Counted from the first letter of the stretch, positions 34,451-43,706 are shown. The stretch is 64,000 nt of DNA from Thermoflexus sp. (GCA_020724465.1 DYGX01000004.1:124001-188000), one strand, 5' to 3'. Notes: generated by a model from the sequence alone, not told the origin. Translations and numbers: made by a program.

Positions 34451-35143
34451 GTGAAACGCCTGTTTTTCGTGCTCGCAGTGTTGGCGTTGTTGGCCGCGGC
34501 GCTGAGCGCCTTCGCCTCGCCGGCCCAGGCTGCCGGCAGCCTCACCTACCACGGGGAGATCACCCCCGCGAATACCTATGACGACTACCCCGTCCACCTC
34601 GAAGCCGGCGAGACGATCACCGTCCGGCTCGACTGCGCACCCGGCTCGCCGCTCGATCCCTATCTGCAGTTGTTCTCGAGTTCAATGACTCTGCTGGCCG
34701 ACGCCGACGATAACGGCGGACCCTGCCTGCACTGGTACAGCGCCTATATCGTGTTCACCGCCCCGGCCAGCGACACGTATATCATTCGCGCGACCAGCTT
34801 CGACTATGCCGTGGGGCCGTCGTGGAATCCCGGCCCGAACGGCGCCTATATCCTGACCATTTCCAGCGAGGGCTGGTGCAACCCGGTGGCGATACCCGCC
34901 GGGTCGGTGGTCGGCACCTTCCTGACGGATACCGTCGCGCACTGGGCGCCCGGCAAGCAGACCGAGCCGCCGGTGGTGTTCACCGCCGGCAAAACCGCCT
35001 GGGTGGTCGGCCTGGACGAAAGCGGCGAATATTACCAGCTCGCCTATCTGTGCAACTACCTGTGGGTCCCGGTCGAGTCGATGGGTCCCAACTACGACGC
35101 CGTCTGGAACGGCACGCCGCTACCCACGGGGGCCGTCAAATAA
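34451..35143 (+). CDS. Secreted PPC-like / SH3-like protein
   Basis: 230 residues from GTG at 34451 (GGAG about 9 nt upstream). Signal peptide RLFFVLAVLALLAAALSAFA ending AQA-A. The first mature domain (TYHGEITPANTYDDYPVHLE, ETITVRLDCAPGSPLDPYLQ, and a later DTYIIRATS) has the pattern of a PPC beta-sandwich. The second (PAGSVVGTFLTDTVAHWAPG to YLWVPVESMG) looks like an SH3-type domain. Extracellular; binding role inferred only. Confidence 0.82.
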   Translation: MKRLFFVLAVLALLAAALSAFASPAQAAGSLTYHGEITPANTYDDYPVHLEAGETITVRLDCAPGSPLDPYLQLFSSSMTLLADADDNGGPCLHWYSAYIVFTAPASDTYIIRATSFDYAVGPSWNPGPNGAYILTISSEGWCNPVAIPAGSVVGTFLTDTVAHWAPGKQTEPPVVFTAGKTAWVVGLDESGEYYQLAYLCNYLWVPVESMGPNYDAVWNGTPLPTGAVK

Positions 35144-35162
35144 CGCCGAAGGCCCCGCAGAG

Positions 35163-35195
35163 CCGGCGCCCAGGGGAACCGTCCCTGGGCGCCGG
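35163..35195. terminator. Bidirectional hairpin between convergent genes
   Basis: 13-bp perfect stem (35163-35175 with 35183-35195; CCGGCGCCCAGGG / CCCTGGGCGCCGG), 7-nt loop, no T run on either side. It probably serves both convergent transcripts. Confidence 0.55.
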
Positions 35196-35229
35196 GCGTG
35201 TCTGGTATCCGGCTGGCTCGCGCGGCCGG

Positions 35230-36156
35230 CTAGGGCAGCGGCTCGACCCAATACGTCGTACCCTGACCCTCGCCCGTCCAGCCGATCAAGTTCTGGTAGC
35301 TGACACGCCACCACGCGATCCCGGCTGCGTCGCAGCTTGGGCCTTCCAGCACCACGAAGACTCCCCCGCCCGGAATCTGGCCCACCAGTTGGCCGTTGAC
35401 CGAGGGCGCGCTGCGCAGGTTGTTGGCGACGCCAGGCAGCACGCGCCCCTGGCCGCCCACCTGCAAGTGGGACGGCAGGAAGCCCGGGCAGGCGATCCCC
35501 TGGTTCGGCATAGACGCGCCGGGTACCGGCGTTGGCGTGGGGGTGACGAACAGCCCCGGCAGCGGGCGAACTTCGGGTACCTGCGGGACAAACACGGGCG
35601 TGCGGATCACCGAGAACAGCCCCGGCGCGACCTGGATCAGATCGCCGCTGGGCGGCGCCACCGCCAGATCGCCGCAGCGCGAACGGTACGCCTCGGTGCC
35701 CTGCCAGTTCAGGTTGATGGGCCAGTGTGGGGTGGTGAACGGCGAGAAGGTTTCGTAGGCGACCCGGTCGAAGGCAACTTCGATATCGTCCACGTACACG
35801 TAAAACTCGCGGATCTCCCAGGCGTCGTCGCCGGCGGGAATAGTGGCCGGCTTGAGCACATGCACCTCAGCCACGTCACAGAACGTGGCGGGAATCGGGA
35901 ACTCGTAGCTGTTGCGCTGTCCGGGCTGCAGGTCCCCGGGGTTCTCCGCGACGGTCACCCGCCAGAACGGCTCCGTCGCGCCGGGGCCGAACAACTCCAC
36001 CACCAGCGCGTTTTCGGTGCCATCCGTGCCGGTCACAAACTCGATGCGAAACGAAACGGACTCCGGCTGTGCCCGGGCGATCAGCGCGCCAGCCGGCAGG
36101 CTCACTGCCAGCACAAGGATGCACCCAACCAGCGTGAGTAAACTGTGCCTTTTCAT
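35230..36156 (-). CDS. Secreted protein with C-terminal SH3 domain
   Basis: 308 residues with a signal peptide (TLVGCILVLAVSLPAGALIA, cleavage around ARAQ). N-terminal beta-rich domain (VSFRIEFVTGTDGTENALVV to EIREFYVYVDDIEVAFDRV) with carbohydrate-binding-module-like alternation. A Pro/Thr linker (TPTPTPVPG) follows, then a bacterial SH3 domain: LPGVANNLRSAPSVNGQLVG, QIPGGGVFVVLEGPSCD, WWRVSYQNLIGWTGEG. GAGGAGGGG lies just before the ATG. Likely a cell-surface binding protein; partner unknown. Confidence 0.85.
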   Translation of the reverse strand: MKRHSLLTLVGCILVLAVSLPAGALIARAQPESVSFRIEFVTGTDGTENALVVELFGPGATEPFWRVTVAENPGDLQPGQRNSYEFPIPATFCDVAEVHVLKPATIPAGDDAWEIREFYVYVDDIEVAFDRVAYETFSPFTTPHWPINLNWQGTEAYRSRCGDLAVAPPSGDLIQVAPGLFSVIRTPVFVPQVPEVRPLPGLFVTPTPTPVPGASMPNQGIACPGFLPSHLQVGGQGRVLPGVANNLRSAPSVNGQLVGQIPGGGVFVVLEGPSCDAAGIAWWRVSYQNLIGWTGEGQGTTYWVEPLP

Positions 36157-36310
36157 GGCCCCTCCTCGCCGTTTACGCGGCTATTGCAGCCTTTCTTAAA
36201 GTCTACGGCTGTTTCAGACGCAGTTCAAGCGAGTCCGCGGCTCGCGCCGGGGCTGCCGGTGAGGGGTATTGCGAGGGGCGCGCCGCTCCAGATCGCCCGC
36301 AGAGAAGGGG

Positions 36311-36715
36311 TTAACGCGGCGCGTCCTGGCGGTTGAGGTGGGCGTGCAGCTCGTCCAGCGACGGGTAGAACTCAACCGTGTACGGCAGGCGCTTGGCTGC
36401 GCTCATGATCAGCACGGCCATTTCATCCGTCCGGTTGATGATGCCGATCACGTACACCCCCTTAACACGCGGGCTGATCCGCGTGCGTCCCATCAGGCTG
36501 TTCAGGGGCAGCCGGCGCTCCGTCCGGGTGAGGTCGTAGACGAGGTATAATTCGTCGCTCTCGGTATGCTGCTCCGCCAGCAAATGCGCCTGATCGATAA
36601 TGCGCGCAATGGCGAGCGGGTCGGTCAACAGCCGCCCGCTGACCGAAACAATCAGCAGCGGGACAGCGTGTGAAGTATCCCAGGTATAATTCACCAGATA
36701 GTCGGCCATCGACAT
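36311..36715 (-). CDS. STAS/SpoIIAA-like small protein
   Basis: 134 residues, soluble. The alternating strand-helix order (PLLIVSVSGRLLTDPLAIAR, ELYLVYDLTRTERRLPLNSL, VKGVYVIGIINRTDEMAVLI, VEFYPSLDELHAHL) resembles STAS-like domains such as SpoIIAA-type proteins. The phosphorylatable serine motif of true anti-anti-sigma factors is not obvious. A protein of similar design is encoded at 57106. Start ATG 36715 with GGAG about 14 nt before. Divergent from the 36793 gene. Function unknown. Confidence 0.72.
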   Translation of the reverse strand: MSMADYLVNYTWDTSHAVPLLIVSVSGRLLTDPLAIARIIDQAHLLAEQHTESDELYLVYDLTRTERRLPLNSLMGRTRISPRVKGVYVIGIINRTDEMAVLIMSAAKRLPYTVEFYPSLDELHAHLNRQDAPR

Positions 36716-36792
36716 GTCCCGCAGCTCCGTAAACCCTATGAGAAATTATGGCCCAATTTCCAGAAAAAGGCCATTGTTCTGATAGTATAAGC

Positions 36793-37458
36793 ATGACGAT
36801 AAAGCCCGCAAATTCTGCGATCCCCCTCTGGCTGCACCGGCTTGTCACCGTGGCGTTGCTCGCGACGCCGGGCGGCGCGGCGCTGGCCGCCCTGCTGATC
36901 GCCCTCGGCGCCGCCGATCCCCCCCGCGCCGCGCAACGCGTCTGGCAGGCGGCGGACTGGCGCTGGGCGGGGAGCAGCACGCTCACGCTGGCACCGGGCG
37001 AGGCGGGCTGGACCACCGCGCCCGTTGCCCTGCCCGCCGGCCCTCGCTTCACGCTCGACGTGCGCGCCCGCCTGCTGCCTGGGTCCGATTCCGGCGCCGC
37101 GTGGGGCGTGTGGCTCGCCACGGCGGACGGCTCGCGCCTCGTCTACGCCCTCACCGGCGAGGGCTACATCACCACGCGCCGCTGCCCCCCAGGCGATCTG
37201 CCGCCCGCGCTCGAAGAGTGCCCTGCCCTGCGCCCGGAGTGGCGCTGGACCCCTTACCCGCGCGTCAACCCGCCGGGCACGACCAACCGCGTCGAGCTTC
37301 ACCGCGAAGCGCCTGGTCAGGTCCGGCTGCGGCTCAACCGCGAGCGGCTGGGGCTGAGCGACGTCCAGGTCGCCGGTGCCTGGGGAGTGTGGTGGCGCGG
37401 CGGGCGAGCTGACAGCGCGATTCTCACCTGGGAAGCCGCCGCGCTCTATGCCGGTTGA
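36793..37458 (+). CDS. Membrane-anchored concanavalin-like protein
   Basis: 221 residues from ATG at 36793; ATG 36748 in the same frame would add 15 residues. Neither has a ribosome site, so the start is uncertain. One N-terminal helix (LHRLVTVALLATPGGAALAA) anchors an extracellular beta-sandwich: STLTLAPGEAGWTTAPVALP, FTLDVRARLLPGSDSGAAWG, DGSRLVYALTGEGYITTRR, NRVELHREAPGQVRLRLNRE. This is the strand pattern of LamG/DUF1080-type concanavalin-like domains. Possible sugar or surface binding; no catalytic residues evident. Confidence 0.72.
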   Translation: MTIKPANSAIPLWLHRLVTVALLATPGGAALAALLIALGAADPPRAAQRVWQAADWRWAGSSTLTLAPGEAGWTTAPVALPAGPRFTLDVRARLLPGSDSGAAWGVWLATADGSRLVYALTGEGYITTRRCPPGDLPPALEECPALRPEWRWTPYPRVNPPGTTNRVELHREAPGQVRLRLNRERLGLSDVQVAGAWGVWWRGGRADSAILTWEAAALYAG

Positions 37459-37478
37459 GCGCGCCCGGCTGCAACCCG

Positions 37479-37507
37479 TTGCCACTTGCGCCCTGTGCTG
37501 CTAGTGT
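37479..37507 (+). promoter_or_regulatory. Promoter immediately before the deacetylase start codon
   Basis: TTGCCA (37479-37484), 17-bp spacer, TAGTGT (37502-37507). Only 7 nt separate the -10 from the ATG at 37515, which would make the mRNA leaderless. Confidence 0.45.
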
Positions 37508-37514
37508 TATCCAC

Positions 37515-38321
37515 ATGACTCGACATTCCCGCTTGCGCGCGTGCCTGATGCGCGGGATCGCGCTGGCGCTGCTTGCCGTCTGGCTGGTGGCGGTGCTGAG
37601 TCCGGCTCGCGCCGACGAGACGCGCCGCCGCCTGCGCGTGCCGATCCTGATGTACCACTACATCAGCACGCCGCCCGACGATGCCGACCGCTACCGGCTC
37701 GATCTCTCCGTCACGCCGGAGCAGTTCGCCGCGCAGCTTCGCTGGCTGCGCGATCACGGCTACACTGCCGTGTCGCTCGATGACGTCTACAACGCCCTGC
37801 ATGCCGGAACACCGCTGCCCCCGCGCCCGGTCGTGCTGACCTTCGACGATGGCTACGCCGACGCCTATCACCACGCCTATCGCTTGCTGCGCCAGTTCGG
37901 CATGACCGGCACATTCTTCGTCGTCACCGAGTGGATCGACCAGAACCGGCCCGGCTATCTGACCTGGGATCAGGCGCGTGAGATGGCCGCCGCCGGGATG
38001 TCGATCCAGAGCCACAGCCGCACGCACCCGGACCTCAGCCGTGGCTGCGATTACGACTGCCTGGTCTATCAGATTCTCGGCAGCGTGGAGACGATCGAGG
38101 CCGAGATCGGCGTGCGACCGCGCTTTTTCTGCTATCCCGGCGGGCGCTACAACGCCGATATACTGACCGTCCTCGAACAGGTTGGCATCGTCGCGGCAGT
38201 CACCACCCAGGGTGGCACGCTGCACGTCAGCGATCGGCCTCTGGAGCTGGCGCGGGTGCGCGTGCGCGGCACGACACAGCTTGGAGACTTTGCCTGGATG
38301 GTGCGGGACTGGCGCGGGTAG
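37515..38321 (+). CDS. Polysaccharide deacetylase family protein (CE4)
   Basis: 268 residues from ATG at 37515; no ribosome site, possibly leaderless. Signal or anchor helix GIALALLAVWLVAVLSPARA. NodB domain: RVPILMYHYISTP, motif 1 LTFDDGYADAY (catalytic and metal Asp), motif 2 SIQSHSRTHPDLS (metal His pair), motif 3 RFFCYPGGRYN. Removes acetyl groups from N-acetylglucosamine polymers outside the membrane. The two Cys in RGCDYDCLVY are unusual for the family and could form a disulfide. Repeat copy 3 follows the stop. Confidence 0.93.
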   Translation: MTRHSRLRACLMRGIALALLAVWLVAVLSPARADETRRRLRVPILMYHYISTPPDDADRYRLDLSVTPEQFAAQLRWLRDHGYTAVSLDDVYNALHAGTPLPPRPVVLTFDDGYADAYHHAYRLLRQFGMTGTFFVVTEWIDQNRPGYLTWDQAREMAAAGMSIQSHSRTHPDLSRGCDYDCLVYQILGSVETIEAEIGVRPRFFCYPGGRYNADILTVLEQVGIVAAVTTQGGTLHVSDRPLELARVRVRGTTQLGDFAWMVRDWRG

Positions 38322-38359
38322 CAATAGTCAGGAGCTCTGGGGGGAAGGTAGTATGTTCT

Positions 38360-38465
38360 TCCCCTCACCCCAAACCCCTCTTCCTCTTGCGACTTCGTCA
38401 CGGGGCGAGGGGCTTCCTGTTGCCACGTACTCCCCTTCTCCCCGCGTGCGGGGGTTGAGGGGAAA
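38360..38465. repeat. Dispersed palindromic repeat, copy 3
   Basis: Same family as 655-767: CCCCTCACCCCAAACCCCTC, inner GCGACTTCGTCACGGGGCGAGG, end GGGGGTTGAGGGGAAAC. Confidence 0.85.
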
Positions 38466-38469
38466 CATT

Positions 38470-38538
38470 GCCTATAAAGAAACAGGCGGCAGGCCGGCGT
38501 TGGTAGGGTTTAGCGGGGAAACGCCGGCCCGCCGCCTG
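38470..38538 (-). terminator. Long hairpin terminator of the leftward 38556-39146 gene
   Basis: An 18-bp stem with one mismatch (38483-38501 with 38520-38538), 18-nt loop. Read leftward it is followed by TTTCTTTATAGG. The stem resembles GC-rich palindromes elsewhere in the window, so a repeat may have been recruited as a terminator. Confidence 0.65.
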
Positions 38539-38555
38539 GGACGCAGGCAGTTCGA

Positions 38556-39146
38556 CTAGCGGCCGCGCCCGCCGATGACCCCGCTCAGCAGCGCGATCCC
38601 AAGCGCGATCAACAGCAGCGGCCACATGCTCCACCAGTTCAGCGAGCCGAGCAGCCCCAGAGCAGCGATGGCCGCCGCGGCCATCAGGCGGTTGCGTGCC
38701 GTCTGGGTCAGGACGCGGTTGTTCGCCTCGTAGCGCCGCCACGTGTCGTACACCAGCCACCCCGCCAGGATCAGCAGCAGCCAGGCCCACGTGTTCAGCT
38801 CGAACAAGCCAAGCACGCCCAGCGCGGCGATCGCGCCGCCGGCAGTGACCCGGTTGCGGGCGCGCTCGCCCCAGACCCGCCCGGCATCCTCATACTGGCG
38901 CCAGCCGTCCAGAAACAGCCAACCCCCCAGCACGATCAACAGCAGAGTCCACAGGTTGAAATCCAGGCCGATCCAGCGGTCGATCGCGTACAGCACCCCG
39001 ACCGCCATCAGCCCCAACCCGGCCAGCGCCGTCCAGTTGCGGTCTTCGATCAACTCGCGCAGGTTGATCCCCGGCACGCGCGGCTCGCCGGCCTTGCGCG
39101 GCGCGGGAGCGCGTTTGTTTTTGTCGTTGGTTGCCATCGCTCGCAT
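38556..39146 (-). CDS. Membrane protein with three repeated helix pairs
   Basis: 196 residues (or 193 from ATG 39137; neither start has a clear ribosome site). A basic N-terminus ([17 protein letters not shown]) is followed by three similar units of two helices each: [20 protein letters not shown] plus [40 protein letters not shown] plus [34 protein letters not shown] plus [10 protein letters not shown]. Linkers repeat AxNRVxTxxARNRxxAxxAI. Same LiaF-like helix style as the 225-614 protein. Function unknown. Confidence 0.78.
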   Translation of the reverse strand: MRAMATNDKNKRAPAPRKAGEPRVPGINLRELIEDRNWTALAGLGLMAVGVLYAIDRWIGLDFNLWTLLLIVLGGWLFLDGWRQYEDAGRVWGERARNRVTAGGAIAALGVLGLFELNTWAWLLLILAGWLVYDTWRRYEANNRVLTQTARNRLMAAAAIAALGLLGSLNWWSMWPLLLIALGIALLSGVIGGRGR

Positions 39147-39247
39147 CCGTTCCCATTCTCAACGCGTTTGTTCCGTTTCATTCATTACTACGCAGCGCCG
39201 ACCGTGCCGGTTGCGCGCCCGTCGCGGCGTTTTCACCCGCGCCATAC

Positions 39248-39275
39248 GAAAACGCCCCGAACCGTGTCGGGGCGT
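39248..39275 (-). terminator. Terminator of the canonical thiolase gene
   Basis: ACGCCCCGA (39252-39260) pairs with TCGGGGCGT (39267-39275), 6-nt loop; read leftward the stem runs into TTTTCG. Confidence 0.8.
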
Positions 39276-39312
39276 GGCACCGGCGCCGAAGCGCGCGTCA
39301 GCGTGCCGGACC

Positions 39313-40533
39313 TTACTCAATCTCGACCGCCAGCGCGACGGCCTCGCCGCCGCCCAGGCACAGCGCCGCCAACCCGCGCCGCAGCCCGCGCTGGCGCAGC
39401 GCGTGGATCAGCGTGACCAGCACCCGCGCCCCGGACGCGCCGATGGGGTGGCCGATGGCAATCGCGCCACCGTTGACGTTGAGCTTCTCCAGCGGGATCT
39501 CGTGCCCGTTCTGCTTGAGGCCCTTCAGGTCGGCCAGCGTCTGGGCCGCGAACGCCTCGTTAATCTCGACCAGATCGAGGTCGTCGACCGTCCAGCCTGC
39601 CCGCTCCAGCGCCTTGGGGATGGCGTAGATCGGCGCGGCGAACAGCCACTTCGGCTCGACCGCCGCCTGACCGTAACCCACCACCCGCGCCAGCGGCGTG
39701 TGCCCGTGGCTCTCGGCATAGGCGCGGCTGGCGAGCACCAGCGCCGCGGCGCCGTCGTTCAACCCCGGCGAGTTGCCCGCCGTCACAATGCCGTCCTCGA
39801 TGAAAGCCGGGCGCAGTTTGGCGAGCGTCTCGACCGTCGTGTCCGGGCGGATCGACTCGTCCCGGTCGAACAGGGTCACGTTGCCTTTGCGGTCTTTCAG
39901 TTCCACCGGCACGATCTCTTCGCGGAAGCGGCCCTGCTCCGTCGCCTCGTGCGCGAGCTGGTGGCTGCGCGCCGCAAACGCGTCCAGCTCGGCCCGGGTG
40001 ATTCCGAACTCGCGGGCGATCATCTCGGCGGCTTCGCCCATCACCCAGTTCTCGACATGATCCCACAGCCCGTCCCACAAGATCGCGTCGACCATTTCGA
40101 AATGGCCGTATTTGTGCCCCTGCCGCCCCTTGAGGTCCATGAAGGGGGCGTTGGTCATGCTCTCGACCCCGGCGGCCACATAGACATCACCCTCGCCACC
40201 CCGGATCAACCCGGCGGCCAGCATCACCGCCTTCAGGCTGCTGCCGCACACCTTGTTGACCACGAACCCGCCCACGTGCGGCGGAATCCCGGCGCCCAGC
40301 GCGATCTGCCGCGGGACCGCCTGCCCCGCCCCGGCAGCCAGCACCTGCCCCACGATCACCTCGCTGATATCGGCCGGGTCGATGCCGCTGCGTTCCAGCG
40401 CCGCCCGCACCACGATCTGGCCGAGCTGCGGCGCGGTGAACGGCGTCAGCGCGCCGAGCAGCTTGCCCTGAGCCACCCGCGCCCCGCTCAGAATCACGGC
40501 GTCGCGCGGTGTCTTGTCCTGATTGGCCATCAT
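39313..40533 (-). CDS. Acetyl-CoA acetyltransferase (thiolase), canonical active site
   Basis: 406 residues. Condenses or cleaves acetyl-CoA/acetoacetyl-CoA. Nucleophile Cys in [15 protein letters not shown], His in [20 protein letters not shown], second Cys in [14 protein letters not shown]: complete thiolase triad. Typical biosynthetic-type length. GAGGAG 8 nt before the ATG. Single-gene unit with its own terminator. It could feed the mevalonate pathway, since the thiolase homologue in the mevalonate operon lacks the catalytic Cys, or act with the hbd product (45768-46628) in butyryl/hydroxybutyryl-CoA metabolism. Confidence 0.95.
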   Translation of the reverse strand: MMANQDKTPRDAVILSGARVAQGKLLGALTPFTAPQLGQIVVRAALERSGIDPADISEVIVGQVLAAGAGQAVPRQIALGAGIPPHVGGFVVNKVCGSSLKAVMLAAGLIRGGEGDVYVAAGVESMTNAPFMDLKGRQGHKYGHFEMVDAILWDGLWDHVENWVMGEAAEMIAREFGITRAELDAFAARSHQLAHEATEQGRFREEIVPVELKDRKGNVTLFDRDESIRPDTTVETLAKLRPAFIEDGIVTAGNSPGLNDGAAALVLASRAYAESHGHTPLARVVGYGQAAVEPKWLFAAPIYAIPKALERAGWTVDDLDLVEINEAFAAQTLADLKGLKQNGHEIPLEKLNVNGGAIAIGHPIGASGARVLVTLIHALRQRGLRRGLAALCLGGGEAVALAVEIE

Positions 40534-40604
40534 GCATAAATCTCCTCTTTAAGAACTTTAGCCCATCTCAGCCGGCGTGCAGCCCGCCATCCCGCCGCGA
40601 TCCG

Positions 40605-41096
40605 TCACGGCCACGCGGCGCGTAGCTGCTCGTAGGTGCTCTCCAGCGTGTCGGGCACCACACGCGTCCCGCCGACGACGGTCATGAAGTTGGTGTCGGC
40701 GCTCCAGCGCGGCACAACGTGCATGTGAAAATGATCGGGAATGCCCGCCCCGGACCCCGCCCCGATATTCGCGCCCAGATTGAAGGCGTCCGGCCGGTAG
40801 ACCGCCCGCAGCGCCGCCAGCGCCCGGTTGACCATCTGCATCAGGTCGGCCAGGGCTTCGGGCTCCAGGCTTTCGGGTGACGGCCCGTGCGCGTAGGGCA
40901 CGATCATCAGGTGCCCGTTGTTGTACGGATAGCGGTTGAGCGTGACATAAACATGCGTGCTGCGCGCGATCACAAACTCTGCCGCGTCGCGCTCGGGGTG
41001 CTGGCCCTTGACGCAGAACAGGCAGCCGTCATACTCCTGCCGGTTCTCGCCGCGCAGATAGGCCATGCGCCAGGGGGTGTAGAGAATCGGATCCAT
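40605..41096 (-). CDS. HIT-family nucleotide hydrolase/phosphorylase
   Basis: 163 residues from ATG at 41096 (GAGG 6 nt upstream); ATG 41102 is the alternative. Histidine triad HFHMHVVPRW is intact (GIPDHFHMHVVPRWSADTNF). The opening YTPWRMAYLRGENRQ then DGCLFC and VTLNRYPYNNGHLMIVPYAH are those of Ap4A-phosphorylase-type HIT proteins of actinobacteria and Chloroflexota, with a CxxC probable zinc site. It would act on dinucleoside polyphosphates or nucleotidyl conjugates. Divergent from birA. Confidence 0.92.
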   Translation of the reverse strand: MDPILYTPWRMAYLRGENRQEYDGCLFCVKGQHPERDAAEFVIARSTHVYVTLNRYPYNNGHLMIVPYAHGPSPESLEPEALADLMQMVNRALAALRAVYRPDAFNLGANIGAGSGAGIPDHFHMHVVPRWSADTNFMTVVGGTRVVPDTLESTYEQLRAAWP

Positions 41097-41308
41097 CGTC
41101 ATCCTCAGGTACTCGCGGTTCGGTGGCCGCTTCCGCCGCCACGCCCCGATTGTACAGCCGCTCGTCCCGCCCGGCTACCGCACCGGCATCTTGACCATAC
41201 CGGGCCGCAGTTACGCGGCGGTTACACAGCCGCGCCGATTTGCAGGATGGCCCGCTTCGAGTAACAATCTGCGCATCACGCACCCGATCCAGCGTTCAGG
41301 CCGGTGCC

Positions 41309-42106
41309 ATGCCCGACGATCGCTTCACCTACGACTCGCTGCGTCGCGCGCTCGGCCAGCACCCGTTCCGCTTCTACGAGCGCGTCACCAGCACGCAGGA
41401 CCTCGCCCGCGACTGGGCGCTGTCCGATCCGGACCTGCCGTCCGGGGCGCTGGTCATCGCCGAGGAACAGACCGCCGGGCGCGGGCGTCAGGGGCGCGCG
41501 TGGCACACGCCCCCCGGTGCGGCGCTCGCCCTCAGCATGATCCTGCGCCCGCACCTGACGCCCGATCAGCTCCCCCGCATGGTTATGCTGGGCGGCGTCG
41601 CGGTGGCGGCCACGCTCAACCCGCTGCTCGGCGACGCGGTGGCGCTCAAGTGGCCCAACGATGTGCTCATCCGCGGGCGCAAGGTGTGCGGCATCCTCTC
41701 CGAAGCCACCTGGGAAGGCGACCGTATGGGTCCGATCGTGCTTGGCATCGGCATCAACGTGCGCGTCGATTTCGCCGGCACCGATCTCGAAGGCCGCGCC
41801 ACCAGCCTGGAGACGGAGCTGGGCCAGCCGGTCGACCGCCACACCCTGCTCGCCAACCTGGTCGGCCATCTGCTGCACTGGAGCCGGCGCGTTCAAGATC
41901 CCGCGCTGGTCGACGTGTGGCGCGGCTGGCTCAAGACGCTGGGCCGGCGCGTGACGGTCTATCCGCAGTTGGACGGCAGCGCGGCATTTGAAGGCCTCGC
42001 CGAGGCGGTCGACGACAGCGGCGCGCTGATCGTCCGGCTGGACAGCGGCGAGCAGCGGCGCATCGTCGCGGCGGATGTGGCTCTGGTCGAAACGCCCGAT
42101 CCGTGA
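41309..42106 (+). CDS. birA: Biotin--[acetyl-CoA-carboxylase] ligase
   Basis: 265 residues from ATG at 41309. Attaches biotin to carboxylase carrier proteins through biotinyl-AMP. Catalytic signatures: VTSTQDLARDWA, EQTAGRGRQGRAWHTP (the GRGRxGR biotinyl-AMP loop), KWPNDVLIRGRKVCGILSEA and VLGIGINV, plus a C-terminal SH3-like domain (VTVYPQLDGSAAFEGLAEAV). There is no N-terminal HTH, so it is a monofunctional group I ligase and not a repressor. The ribosome site is weak. Confidence 0.95.
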   Translation: MPDDRFTYDSLRRALGQHPFRFYERVTSTQDLARDWALSDPDLPSGALVIAEEQTAGRGRQGRAWHTPPGAALALSMILRPHLTPDQLPRMVMLGGVAVAATLNPLLGDAVALKWPNDVLIRGRKVCGILSEATWEGDRMGPIVLGIGINVRVDFAGTDLEGRATSLETELGQPVDRHTLLANLVGHLLHWSRRVQDPALVDVWRGWLKTLGRRVTVYPQLDGSAAFEGLAEAVDDSGALIVRLDSGEQRRIVAADVALVETPDP

Positions 42107-42123
42107 CTCCCCCGCACCCCGGT

Positions 42124-42151
42124 TTGACTCGTTCGCCCGATCCGCTAGAAT
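42124..42151 (+). promoter_or_regulatory. Promoter of the 42191 gene
   Basis: TTGACT (42124-42129), 16-bp spacer, TAGAAT (42146-42151); about 33-nt leader to the ATG. Confidence 0.7.
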
Positions 42152-42190
42152 CGAGCGCCGGTATGCACCAGGCGGCTAGACCCGGACCCT

Positions 42191-43624
42191 ATGGGAATCA
42201 AACTGGAATGGCAGGTTGAATCGGAGCAGGCCGAGCTGCGCGCCCAGGAAGACCCGGACGCCCGCCGGCGGCGGCGCGTCGCCCAGCGGCGCTTCGTCCT
42301 GCTCCTGATCGCGATCAGCAGCCTCGTCTGCCTGGCCGTCTCGCTCGCCTATTGGCGGCTGCAACGGCTGGACGCGCAGTACCGCCAGGACCTGATCGAC
42401 ACCGTCGAGGCCGAGGTCGCAGCCCTGCGGGTGGGCAATCGGGATGCCTTCATGCGCATCCAGCGTAGCCGCAGCGACGCCTTTCTGGCCGACCAGGCGC
42501 GGGCCTTCGACACCTACCAGGCGCTCAAGCAGGCCCACCGCGTCCAGCTCACCGGCGAGGTGCTGGACGTGGCGATCGACGATCTGACCGGGCGCGTCGT
42601 CGTGCAGGAGATCATCGACGGCGTGCCCTACCAGGTCGTCTGGTTCTACTGGTACTACAAGGACGACGGATCCGGAGAGCCAACTGGCTGGCGCCGCGTG
42701 CCGGCCAATCTGGCCTTCTGGGGCGAAGAGCGTACCTTCCCCACCGATCACGTCCGCGTACGCTATCAGGCGCTCGACGAAGAACTGGCCCTGGCCCTCG
42801 GACCCCGCCTGGATGACTGGTGGACGCGCGGCTGCGCCCTGCTTGGCTGCGCGCAGCCCCCGCCCGCGCTCCATCTGGACATCGTCGCCCGGCACCCGGC
42901 CCCGCCCGCCTGGAGCGACGCCGATCCATGGACGCTGGTCGTCACCTCACCGCTCGTCACCCGCGCCCGCGCCGATGTGGCGCTGCCCGCCGACCTGGAG
43001 CACGAGATCCGCGAGCAGGTCGCCGGGCGGCTGGTACGCTACGCGACAGGCGATCGCGCCTTCTCGCCCGCGGGTGACCCGGCCTGGGTCGCCTCGGAGC
43101 TGGCGCGCTGGCTGGGCAACCGGCTGATCGCGCTGGATACCGCGCCCGCCCCTGATCCGACCTTCGTCGGCCAGCTTGTCGCGCAGTACGGCGCGGGCGC
43201 GATCCCGGCGCTGGTCGGCGCCCTGAACGCCGAGCCGCCGGTTGACACGCTGATTCAGGCGGTCAGCGGCGTGTCGCTGGCGCAGATGGGGGTCGACCAG
43301 CTCAACCAGCTTGACTGGCGCGGGTTCTTCCAGTGGCGCGTGCAGCTCGAGCACGACCTGCTCGCCCGGCCGGACGGCAGCGGGCTGTTCCTCATGCTCT
43401 ACGATCTCGAGCGCGCCGACGCCACCGCCAACGCCAACCAGCGCCTGGAAGACCCGCGCTACACCGCCCAGACCGTGCCGCAGGTGACGGCTGTCGGCCT
43501 CACGCGCGACGACAGCGGCCAGCTCTTCGCCGTCGTCGAGCTGGTTTACAACCGGCAGGGCGGGCCGGTGACCGAGACGGCCTTCTGGCGCCTGGCCGGC
43601 GGCACCTGGAAGCGCGTCAGCTAG
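42191..43624 (+). CDS. Single-pass membrane protein with large extracytoplasmic part
   Basis: 477 residues. A charged cytoplasmic start (about 33 residues, Arg-rich), one helix (RFVLLLIAISSLVCLAVSLA), then about 420 residues outside. The N-terminal part of the outer region has an NTF2-like feel (ALRVGNRDAFMRIQRSRSDA, HRVQLTGEVLDVAIDDLTGR, VVVQEIIDGVPYQVVWFYWY), and a similar layout recurs at the end (PQVTAVGLTRDDSGQLFAVV, TETAFWRLAGGTWKRV). The centre resembles an inactive peptidase-like helical region (LEHEIREQVAGRLVRYA, WVASELARWLGNRLI). No family assigned. It has its own good promoter. Confidence 0.75.
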   Translation: MGIKLEWQVESEQAELRAQEDPDARRRRRVAQRRFVLLLIAISSLVCLAVSLAYWRLQRLDAQYRQDLIDTVEAEVAALRVGNRDAFMRIQRSRSDAFLADQARAFDTYQALKQAHRVQLTGEVLDVAIDDLTGRVVVQEIIDGVPYQVVWFYWYYKDDGSGEPTGWRRVPANLAFWGEERTFPTDHVRVRYQALDEELALALGPRLDDWWTRGCALLGCAQPPPALHLDIVARHPAPPAWSDADPWTLVVTSPLVTRARADVALPADLEHEIREQVAGRLVRYATGDRAFSPAGDPAWVASELARWLGNRLIALDTAPAPDPTFVGQLVAQYGAGAIPALVGALNAEPPVDTLIQAVSGVSLAQMGVDQLNQLDWRGFFQWRVQLEHDLLARPDGSGLFLMLYDLERADATANANQRLEDPRYTAQTVPQVTAVGLTRDDSGQLFAVVELVYNRQGGPVTETAFWRLAGGTWKRVS

Positions 43625-43706
43625 ACTCATCGTCGATCTAAACCGCACCTGCCCCCGGCAGACAGGCGCGCCTGGAACGCGTATTGCGTAGATCGTGAGG
43701 CTCTTC

